Shown here: positions 52,001 through 61,800 of the stretch, piece after piece | Layout of the letters: each line of letters starts with the position of its first letter | Position numbering within the stretch: position 1 is the stretch's first letter | Assembly: GCA_036852015.1 (NCBI GenBank) | Contig: JAANDG010000025.1 | Span: forward strand, 496,001-560,000 | Source of the DNA: Pelodera strongyloides | Lineage: Eukaryota > Nematoda > Chromadorea > Rhabditida > Rhabditidae | Length of the DNA: 64,000 nt | Direction of reading: 5' to 3' | Translations under genes and position numbers: made by a program | Notes under the pieces: model-generated | Databases searched by the model: none | What the model was told of the DNA's origin: nothing | The model's input: the letters and a program-made list of their open reading frames with translations, nothing else

Positions 52001-54335
52001 AGGAGTTCAGATAGAATTTCCAGTTATTCAAATCGATGACTTGGAGACAATTGAATACGATTTGATTTGCCGGAAGTTTTCCAGAAAGATATGCAATTGC
52101 CAAATGCCCTGAGGCCATATTCACCATTCAATTCCCCATGGGGAGTTCCCCGTTTCCCCTTTTTCTCTGCGTGTCTCACTTTAGAATGCCATTTTCTGTC
52201 CCCAGGGAATATTTCGCCGAGGGAATCGGGTGGTGAATATGACCTCTGAACAAGGTTGAACCCGTTCACAGCGAAAAATTAGTTTAGATATTCCCAAGTT
52301 CGAGGGTGAATTACCGAAATGTGGAGTCAATGAAACTCTCAACAGATGTGGAACGGACTGCCAACCTATATGTCTCGGTTTCCCGCAACAAGTAAGATAC
52401 TTGGAATATCGGCCCACACTTACACTAAATATAGAAGGCCTATTATAAGCCTTGAGGATAGCTATGTTATATCCCTTGTACCTCAAACCTCAAAGTTCCG
52501 AACAAAAGCGATTTCTTAAAGCGAAATACCGGCCTTTTTTTGAAAAGGCATCGTGGACAGCTTAATTCTTACGTATTTATGCAAAGTTGCTCGAATTTGA
52601 CTCGATTTTTTATCCAATTTATGTTCATTTGCATAAGCTGCATAAGAATGCTCATGTACTCGATGTGTTTCAAAAACCGGCCGGTATTTTGCTTTAAAAT
52701 AATTGTTGCAACCTTGCGCTTCCTCCGGTGAAGAAGATTCCCGTTTGTTTGCGACTTTCCAACACTAGCAAGTATTACTTCTCTATCGTACTACCTAACT
52801 TCAAGTATCTTTTATCAGTGTTTAGACATAGTGATATCTTATTGCTATGGGATAAACAATAGACCATAGATAGTTCATTTAGCTATGTGACTACGTGGAC
52901 TGTTACCCAGAATGCTGCAGCCCGGTGTGTGAATGTAAAGAAGGATATGAGAGAACCATGGAGCCAGGAGAATGCGTACTCTCTGACGATTGTAAATTTA
53001 TTCGTAAGTGACTTTTATCAACTTCGTAAATTGTAGTATTTAAGTACGATGTAAGATACTTGGAACATTTCATAAGCAAAAACCTTGTACTCCCTTGAAT
53101 AAAGGTGCACGCTCTTCAAGCGTAAAATAACTTTTAAAATTTAGTACGCAAGTTTCTTACGCGAAATGTCTCGATCTTTGACAAATTAGAGCAAACGGAA
53201 TCCTTTACCATTTACCTTACTTCCAACTGCTAAAGACAAATATTGTACACCAGACGGCTATCGCTACTTGATGAGTCTTTCAATGCTGCACAGGCAATAC
53301 TTCAAAAAAATTGCATACTTATATTTATATGAAACGTCTAACGCATTGTCAGTAATTAATTAGCCCGTATTCTCGGGTCGACGGGAATGTTCCGTTTGGG
53401 AAATCCTTTGTATGCAAATTTCTCGACTATCTAGACTAGCTGGAGGAAAAATTTGCATACGAATGAGCTCCCAAACGGAACATTCCCGTCGATTCGAGAA
53501 TACGGGCTAATGTAACAAAAATCATTTCGTTCAATTTGGTTTTGCGAATAACAAATCCTTGAAACGTAGTATGGATTTCGTTGCGGAGTCGGTGACAAAC
53601 ATCTAAACTCTTCTCCTTTATATAATAAGATTACAGCTCCCCCAGTACCTGGTACCAGGCCGCCCACAGAAGCTCCCACTAGTAGGTTTCACACATTGTA
53701 CATATTCAATGTACGAGAGCACCAATGTGCCAATGTTCAAATAATAATTACTCAAATAGTAATTGCATAATTCCGTAGAATAAGATTTGCAGTCAACTTG
53801 ACAAAAACGGTCAATATTCTCCTAATTGAGGTCAAATTATAATTTTTCTCATAAAAAATACACTATATATTGCAGCGCGTCCTGCCCCTGTGACTGTACC
53901 AGCTCCCGTCAACCCAGTGAAGCCTAAGGGCGATGGAATGAGTGAGTTTTGACAATTCTATTTTTAAGAAAAACATGTGGAATAATACTCAATGTATTTA
54001 AAGCATCATGGCACCCTGATTTTGAAAGATAACCTGCCTGGACCACATTCCTCGCGCTGCGCCGTATTGTCACAGATAAGGGACGACAATTTGTACAGTT
54101 GTCAGTTGATCAGTTAACAATTATTATAATGTCAATGTCAGTCAAAAACAATTATAATGTCAATTGATCAGAATACATTTCGTAAACCACGTGCCATACC
54201 GCTTTGAACCAAATTTCAGCTTGCGAGACGTTCCGTTGCACGCCTCCCCTGCGGTGCCTCATGTGCAAGGGATGCGGAAATATTCCAGTATGTGTGGACC
54301 CGATTCCAGTGAATAAAGTGAATGTCATTAATTAA
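49026..54335 (+). CDS. Gene C: secreted TIL-domain protein with six-Cys tail
   Basis: Ten exons: 49026-49058, 49212-49269, 50889-50921, 51212-51283, 51645-51722, 52288-52391, 52883-53003, 53637-53681, 53876-53941 and 54220-54335. All are in phase and give 241 residues. A signal peptide (about 1-21) is followed by two small Cys modules (FCDQFTCPNGTYC and GWCREDCKAKGQVC). A TIL domain (about 103-163) runs from CGVNETLNRCGTDC through CCSPVCECKEGY to SDDC. A Pro-rich linker follows, and the C-terminal motif C-x4-C-x5-C-x2-C-x2-C-x5-C (205-228) ends CLMCKGCGNIPVC. TIL domains are usually disulfide-locked serine-protease inhibitors; the P1 site cannot be fixed here. Gene D is a close convergent paralogue, and gene E shares the tail. 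AATAAA lies at 54347. Confidence 0.85.
49297..50073. mobile_element. Inverted-repeat element mu with gamma nested inside
   Basis: Arms TTTAAAGGAGGAGGCTCACGA and CGTGAGCCTCCTCCTTTAAA continue inward (GAATGAAGTGCTCGAA / TTGAGCACTTCATT). The left arm is interrupted by gamma. Only this copy is seen. Confidence 0.75.
49361..49724. mobile_element. MITE family gamma, copy 3
   Basis: TTAAAGGGAATATGTATGCCC at the left and CCTACATATTCCCTTTAA at the right. Confidence 0.9.
50073..50217. mobile_element. MITE family alpha between mu and beta
   Basis: The left end TTTAAAGCGAAATACCGGTC is shared with the end of mu. The right end TATTTCGCCTTAA is shared with beta. Confidence 0.85.
50213..50381. mobile_element. 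MITE family beta
   Basis: TTAAAGCGAAATGCCAGCCCC at the left and GGGGCTGGCATTTCGCCTTAA at the right. The arms are almost fully complementary, including matching C/G changes not found in other copies. Confidence 0.92.
51800..51968. mobile_element. MITE family alpha in gene C intron 5
   Basis: Left end worn (GAAATAGCGGCCGGTTTTTG), right end CCGGCTGGTATTTCGCTTTTAA. Confidence 0.8.
52108..52250. mobile_element. MITE family epsilon in gene C intron 5
   Basis: TGAGGCCATATTCACCATTC at the left and GGGTGGTGAATATGACCTCTGA at the right. Its first bases end a possible extra exon (see findings). Confidence 0.85.
52517..52698. mobile_element. MITE family alpha in gene C intron 6
   Basis: TTAAAGCGAAATACCGGCC at the left and CCGGCCGGTATTTTGCTTTAA at the right. 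A short eta arm lies further on at about 53084-53125. Confidence 0.88.
53250..53630 (-). mobile_element. Non-autonomous Helitron, family B, copy B3
   Basis: Minus-strand element from A|TCTTATTATATAAAGGAG to ...AGCCGTCTGG|T, interrupted by a delta MITE (53361-53509). Its 5' end lies six bases before exon 8 of gene C. Confidence 0.85.
53361..53509. mobile_element. Palindromic MITE delta, copy 2
   Basis: TAGCCCGTATTCTCGGGTCG to TCGAGAATACGGGCTA, nested in Helitron B3. Confidence 0.92.
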
Positions 54336-54424
54336 AATGTGATTCAAATAAATAACTTGAAAAGTCAACGCTTGTGGTGTATGTGCTAAATCCTTACTTG
54401 ACGGAAATAATCGAATATATAGTA

Positions 54425-54646
54425 CCAGACGGCTATCGCCGCCTGAGGCGACTTTTTGAAATGCAGGAACAGTGAGCACACTGTCGTGAAACATTTGCAA
54501 CGTATCGTTAAAAAAATATGAAATCAGTTTCTATTTAGCTTGCTGAAGGCTGGGCTCCGGCTCTCATTTTATAGCCTTCAGATATTCTAATTTTCGTTTC
54601 GTTCACACAAATAAAAAAGTAAACTCTTCTCCTTTATATAATAAGA
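54425..54646 (-). mobile_element. Non-autonomous Helitron, family B, copy B1
   Basis: TCTTATTATATAAAGGAGAA to GTCGCCTCAGGCGGCGATAG and CGTCTGG|T on the minus strand. It abuts the 3' end of A3 with no spacer. It follows the gene C polyadenylation signal by about 70 bp. Confidence 0.85.
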
Positions 54647-55044
54647 GCAGCCGTTCGAAGAGCCCTACGGGCTCTTCGCCGACTAGAGGAATCGGCCTTC
54701 GGCCGATTGTTACCCTATTTAAAACATTCACACGTCTACAAAGTCATTTATGATTGGGGAAACGTATGATGTATGAGTCTGGACCTCCATTAGACTACCA
54801 TGCAAATTTGCCATTGAATGTGGTCTACGTACAGCAGCGGATTGCCCTTATCATAAGCTAGCATAGCTCAACAGGTAGAGCGTTGGACTGTGAAGCAAGA
54901 GGCAGTGTGCCGCTGTGGGTTCGAATCTCGCCAGCGGCACAGATTTTGTAAGCTCTTTCGATGGAAGAATTTTCTTTATGAGCAGCTTTCGTTGTGCACA
55001 TAAAAACAAACCCGTGACAAACTCTTCTCCTTTATATAATAAGA
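54647..55044 (-). mobile_element. Non-autonomous Helitron, family A, copy 3
   Basis: Minus strand from A|TCTTATTATATAAAGGAG to the GAGCCCGTAGGGCTC hairpin and CGAACGGCTG. The last base is C instead of G. It carries the same antisense tRNA-like segment at 54852-54939. Confidence 0.82.
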
Positions 55045-55889
55045 TATAGTATTAGATCCCCATTGTATTTGACAGATTCTCTTCAAAATATTGTGCATCA
55101 TGTAACCTGTTCATATGTATGTGAGCATTCGCGATGTATATTTCTAATTTACTTTTCGATTTTTATATGCTAATATAAAAAGTGAAGACATATTAATTGT
55201 CTGACCAGCGTTCTCAAAACATAGGCTATGCAATACAGTAATTTACATTTTATAAGTACAATAGTTATCTATGACTATGTTTTCTTAAAAAAAAAAAACC
55301 TTTGATCGAATGTGAGCATGCTTCCAGTAGGGATCTTCGGGTTTAACACAAGGTGCATAATATTTATTTAGCTGATATTTCTAGCCGGCTGCTGCAAGCA
55401 GTGGCACATCGCTAAAAGATAATAAAAATACGGTTAAAATTTGAAATGGATCCAGACGAAGAAATCGGTGCAGAGGAAGCACTACGACGCAGTGTTTGTG
55501 GACGGTGAATACTCTGTTCTTCTACTGCAAGTTTCCCGCGAAGCAAAAATAAATCCCGTGTTTCCTGGCAGGCTAGCACCCAATCCCACGCAATAAGAAA
55601 AGTCGCATGTTTCCTGACAGATTAGCCAATCATGTCCCGCAATTAAACAATACTCAAGGCCTTGTATTAGCGGCGAGGCCCCTGATTAGCGTTCGCAATA
55701 AGGACGGAATCCCGCGTTTCCCGCTAGTTTGGGAGGAAACATGGGATTGTGAGTTCCGCTAAACTGCAAATGAAGAACATCCGCTAAACTGCAAATGAAG
55801 AACATAATATGTATGAAACTGCAAGCGGACTTACACATGGACGAAGAAATCACAAGTTTACTTCTCAAGTTGTTTATTTGAAACACATT
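55045..55889. other. Spacer between convergent genes C and D
   Basis: No supported gene. There are GC-rich blocks with CCCGCGTTTCCYG at 55540-55740 and a short direct duplication (AACTGCAAATGAAGAACAT) at 55765-55804. The last part mirrors the 3' flank of gene C (TTCAAATAAAYAACTTGA). Confidence 0.5.
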
Positions 55890-58800
55890 TTAATTAATGA
55901 CATTAACTCTATTAATGGGAATCGGGTCCACACATACTGGTATGTTACCGCATCCCTTGCACATGAGGCACCGCAGGGGAGCCGTGCACTGGAACGTCTC
56001 GCAAGCTGAAATTTGGTTCAAAGCATGACAGGTGGTTTACAAAAAGTATTGTGCTCAACGGACGTTATGTACAAATTGTGGGCCCATATCTGTGACAAAA
56101 CGGTGAATCCGAGACATGCTACCCAGGTCGTCGTTCACACTACACATAACATATGATAAAGTGGTGTATTGATCGGTCCGGAATTGTCCTACCCTGTTTG
56201 TATAGAACAATTACCCTTTTTGCACTCCGGACCGATCAATCCATCAATTCACCACTTCATCACCCAATATTTTCGTCAGTATTGAAATAGAACACTACTT
56301 TTTGTATTCCAAATTTTTACTATCCCTTATAGAAAATAAAGAAACAAAAAAAAACACACACTATTTCCGATCCCTTGGAAGCCAAATACCGGGGAAGGTT
56401 TTTGAAACGCATCGTGGACAATTAAATTCTTATGTATCTATGCTAATTTCCTCGAATTTAGCTCGATTTTTTATTCTAATTTATGTATAAGATGCATAAG
56501 AATGCTGGTCTACTCGATGTGTTTCAGAGAGCGGCCTGTATTACGTTTTAAGTTATGATTTATAATTGTTTCAATAAAGCTGTCAAAAACTAACTCATTC
56601 CATCGCCATTGGGTTTCGCTGGGTTAAAGGGAGGTAGAGTGACAGGCACTGGGGCAGGACGCGCTATAATATAGTGTAGTCTTTTTAAGAAAATGTATAA
56701 TTTGTCCTGTATCAAATAGGGGTGATCAAAATTTGGCAAGCGCCTATACATATTTTTCCTAAGCGATTGAAAAATATTGACCTTCACATTTTCTTTCGAG
56801 GGGGTTACACCTTGTAGACGGAGGACATCTACGGCAGAACTCTAAACGTCACAATTTTTATATTGGGAGGTGTGACTTCTCCTCAAACGGTGTTATGAAA
56901 ATGTTATACCTCACGTGACGTGGCTTGCGTAACGCTACGCGACACGCGACACTGCACTCCCATGTACAGTATGCAAATAAGTGCCCTTCGGCGCACACAG
57001 CACAGGATGGAATTAACATGGCGAGGAGGTTCTACTATAGGCTAAGTAACACTGCTCGCTCTACTACGACGCTGACACTCTTGACTATGTACCTAGAAGT
57101 TGCCTGAAACCTTGAAACACGGGTCTATTACCATTTTTACGATACCCCATACCTCAATATTTTGTTATCGATACTTCTATAATAAACTATATTTTTTGTA
57201 TAGTACCTGTTACAGCATACTATCTCTCACCCTCACTCTAGCATGGTTGGCGCTGAGAGGCGTGGCCTAGCCGCGACTCTCACGTCAGAGCGTTGCTTGC
57301 AATGAGACAAGCAGGTGTCTAACTACTATGATCTTCAACTAGTAGTAACATCACTGACTTCCCCTGTGGCCCAATTATGATATGCATATTGTGTTCTGTT
57401 ACTGTATCTACATCACAACATTCCGTTCCACCACACAGTACACATGGATCACATCACACAGCATCCCCATAGTATTCACCATTAAAATTATAACGTACCA
57501 TCATCACACTCGCTTTCCTCAACACATTCCGAATTCAAGAAGCTTCTTATCATTCCTGGACGGCACTCGCATACTGGATGGCAGCATTCCGGCAAGCATA
57601 GCTCATTATGGCAACTCTAAAATTTATGAATTATATTAGCACCAGACGGCTATCGCCGCATGAGGCGACTATTCAGGCGATCATACAAAAAAGGTCATAC
57701 GGCATACTTCATTTGAAACGTAACTTCCAAATGTATGCAATAACATTCGACTGTGCTTACTTTGAAGAGTTGCGAAAAGTTGCAATAGCTTTACGCCAAA
57801 AGCTGATACGTAGAAAAATAAACGCCGGAGCTCTTTGGTTCGCTCAAGACTCTCCTTTTATACACCCGAGCCCGAGAGCGGACTTGAGATATTCTAATTT
57901 TCGTTGCGGACATCCAAGCCTTCAAACTCTTCTCCTTTATATAAGAAGATATTCGTATGTTATTCTGATAGGTATGGGGTTTACTGGAGTGCAGCTTGCT
58001 CACATAAGTCTAAACGCTCTATCTAAACGCTAAACTCTCTACACGCTTAAATAAGTGCGAGTTTTCACATAACTGTCTTTGTGAAATGATTTTTAACGAT
58101 GATACAGATACTGCACGGGAAATATTTTTTATCACCATACATAGAAAAGATAATTTAAAGCAAAATACCAGCAGTTTTTGAAACACCGATTACACCAGCA
58201 TTCTTTCGCAGCTTATGCAAATGAACATATACTAGAATTAAAAATCTAGCAAAATTCAAACAAATTAGCATAAATACGTAAGAATTCAGCTGTCCACCAT
58301 GCGTTTCAAAAAAAACGGCGGGTATTTCGCTGTAAGGTTCTAACTGTTCTAACTGTGTTAAATGTTTACTGGAATATTCTTTTTGTGCGCTCTTTTTTGA
58401 TGCTATAAATTGTAATCATAATCATTACATCGATTGAATTTCGATTTCCACCAGGAAGACAATGTACTTGACAACGGATTCCTTCACCACACATTTTCAG
58501 AGTTTCATTCACACCGCATTTGGGCAGTTCACCCTCGAACTCGGGAATGTCTAAAGATAAAGATAAAAGAAGTGAACCGGGTTATATCAACCGAATCCGC
58601 GGAAACGTGCACCGAGGTTCAGCTCAGAGGCTGGACATACTGGCCATTTAAACTTCCCGGTGGCCAATCTGCTCCGGAAGTCGATTTATCTCCGTTGCTT
58701 TTACCCAGCTACCCACTTTTACACCTTTGGTTGGGTGAGGGGGTTCCGGCCCGGGATCGAACCAGTGACCGGTAGCGTGAGCAAAGGCCTTGCCACTTGA

Positions 58801-61800
58801 CCACGCCCCCCCCCTATGTCTAAAGAAGCTACTGTAAAATTACATTACATTTACAATTAGATACAGTTAGCTCCACAGATTTGTGTATGATGTGTCCCTT
58901 TGTTTATTCGTTTCGCTTTCTTCTTATTTGTGCTACTACTGCTTTACTCGACACAATTGTACGTTGCATATATTTTTCTCATGAATTTTGTGTGCGCGTA
59001 ATAAATTATTATTATTATTATTATGATTATTATTTTTATTATGAATATTTTTTGTTTGAGCCCAACAGACAACACCTACCTACACATCTTGCAATGCTGT
59101 AATTGCACACTTTTCCCTGCGCTTCACACTCTTCAGCACAAAATCCAGGAGAGGGGAAGTGGTCTAAAAATTATCAGAAATCATTAGATGTTCTTTTTAT
59201 TATTCCCCATATGAGATGCGAGGGTAGTGTTAGCACATTGGCGATAATGCATTAGTAAAGGAAGTTATAGTGAGACTTATGGTTTAGTTTTGTTATTAAA
59301 ATTCCAGTAAATTACTCACACCTGGTGCACCCGGACACATTGTTAATGCTGCCGCAACTAAAATCTTCTGGACAAGCGATCTTCTCGCAAAAGTCTGAAA
59401 AATCATATCTTTACTGTACTAAAAAAATGAACATAAAATCTACTATTATATAAACGAGTAAGAAAATCGTGTCCGTCCGCTTTTGAGCTGTGCACGTTCC
59501 TCAATTAATAATGATGATGAAATTCTACCGTAGCCAATGGCCCGGGTTGGTTACTAAATTTATTTATTACAAGTTATATTATGGAAAATTAATCGATAAG
59601 CAATTAAAATCAATAATAATAAGTTAATGCTTGGCGAGGTACGAAAACCAAAGCGCGCGCCCGCTTCCAAAACCTATTCTACCATCTTCCCCGTGAGAAA
59701 CTAGCAGCGATAAGTAGCATCAGTTTTTTTCTAAGACACCAAGTTCGGACGATATAGCTTAAAACGTGGCAAAGTTGCTGAACTTTGACAAGAGAGGATG
59801 GTTTTTGAAGGTAAACAAAAATAGAGGCACGATGAACAGAGCGCGAAAGAGCATCATATTTGGAGAGAATTCGAGAAAGAGAAGGAAAGAGAGAGTAAGC
59901 AAATTGTGTCCGTCCGCTTTTGCGCTGTGCACGTTCCTCAACTAATAATGATGATGAAATTCGACCTTAGCCAATAGCCCGGGTTGGTTACTAAATTTAT
60001 TTATTAGATGTTATATTATGGAAAATTAATCGATAAACAATCAAAATCAATAATAATAAGTTAATGCTTGGGGAGGTGTGAAAATCAAAACGTGTGCGCG
60101 CTCCCAAAACCTATTCTACCATCTTCCCCGTGAGAAACTAGCAGCGATAAGTACCATTAGTTTTTTTCTAAGACACCAATTTCGGAAGGTATAGCTTAAA
60201 ACGTGGCAAAGTTGCCGAACTTTGACAAGAGAGGATGGTTTTTTGAGGTAAACAAAAATAGAGGCACGATGAACAGAGCGCGAAAGAGCATCGTATTTGG
60301 AGAGAATTCGAGAAGGGAAGACGACGAGAGAAGTGAACATCTATAAATTAAATTATTAGCTAATTTCGGATTTCCTTCATGCTTTAAGAGATCGTTACGT
60401 ATGTTGAGCGTACAGTTAGAATGTCGACCCGTATTCGTTGTCCTACTGTAAGCAAGTATGTCCCAGTATCAGTGTCTCCGTATATCTGAGTAGGTTTTTA
60501 TGGAAATTGTTATCTGCCACGATATTTTTCATATACATTTTTATGATCTACTATTATACAGAGAGAAAGAGCAAGAACAGGTCTGTAAGTTTTACACTGT
60601 GCACGTTCCTAAACTAAAACAGTTAGGTGAAATGGGACCGTAGATAATGTACCAGATTGGTGAATAAATTTATTGATCAATATTTATTACGAATAAAAGA
60701 TCGATAAATACACAATTGAGTATTGAAATCAATAATTATTGGTTAAGGCAATGCAAACACCGGGCGCGCCGGCTTTCGCAAACCACCCTACCACCTTCCC
60801 CGTGTCAATCTATATCAGCGTCATCAGCTATTTCGATTAGAATTGTTGCGAAACGGGCGATAGTAAAGTTTATTTACCAGAAGTTTATTTACCAGAATAT
60901 TTCGGACATGTTTATTGTGTGGTGAGAAGGATAATTCGGAATCGGAGCGGCCGGCGCCGAGGAAGGGGACCACGGCGAATCGGGCAACTTAACCATAATA
61001 TTTGTTTACCGGCATAAGTAAATTAGGACAAGTTTAATGATGTTGCGCGGGATAAATCGGAATCGTGGCACCGGGGCAGGGGACCACCACAGCGTCGGGC
61101 CAAATTAACTATGAAGTTTATTTACCAGAATACGGGGAAGGGGACCACGGCGAATCGGGCAACTTAACCATGATATTTATTTACCGGCAGAATTAGGACA
61201 AGTTTAATAGAGTTGCGCGGGATAACTCGGAATCGTGGCAGCCGGGGAAGGGGACCACGGCGAATCGGGCCAAATTAACTATGAAGTTTATTTACCAGAA
61301 TATTTCGGACATGTTTATTGTGTGGTGAGAAGGATAATTCAGAATCGGAGCAACCGGGGAAGGGGACCACGGCGGATCGGGCAACTTAACCATGATATTT
61401 ATTTACCGGCAGAATTAGGACAAGTTTAATAGTGTTGTGCGGGATAATTCAGAATCGGAGCAGCCGGGGAAGGGGACCACGGTGAATCGGGCAACTTAAC
61501 CATGATATTTATTTACCGGGATGTTCGGACATGTTTATTGTGTGGTGAGAAGGATAATTCGAAATCGGAGCATCCGGGGAAGGGAACCACGGCGAATCGG
61601 GCAACTTAACCATGATATTTTTTACCGGCAGAATTAGGACAAGTTTAATGATGTTGCGCGGGATGAATCGGAATCGTGGCAGCCGGGGCAGGGGACCACG
61701 GCGAATCGGGCCAAATTAACTATGAAGTTTATTTACCGGGATGTTCGGACATGTTTATTGTGTGGTGAGAAGGATAATTCGAAATCGGAGCATCCGAGGA

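Noticed and set aside
55446..55508. A short ATG frame MDPDEEIGAEEALRRSV followed by a GT.
   Set aside because: Only 20 codons, no second exon, and it lies in the spacer between convergent genes.
58738..58812. Candidate functional tRNA gene on the minus strand.
   Set aside because: It is the head of a SINE with a tail and target-site duplication; the stems do not fold as a working tRNA.
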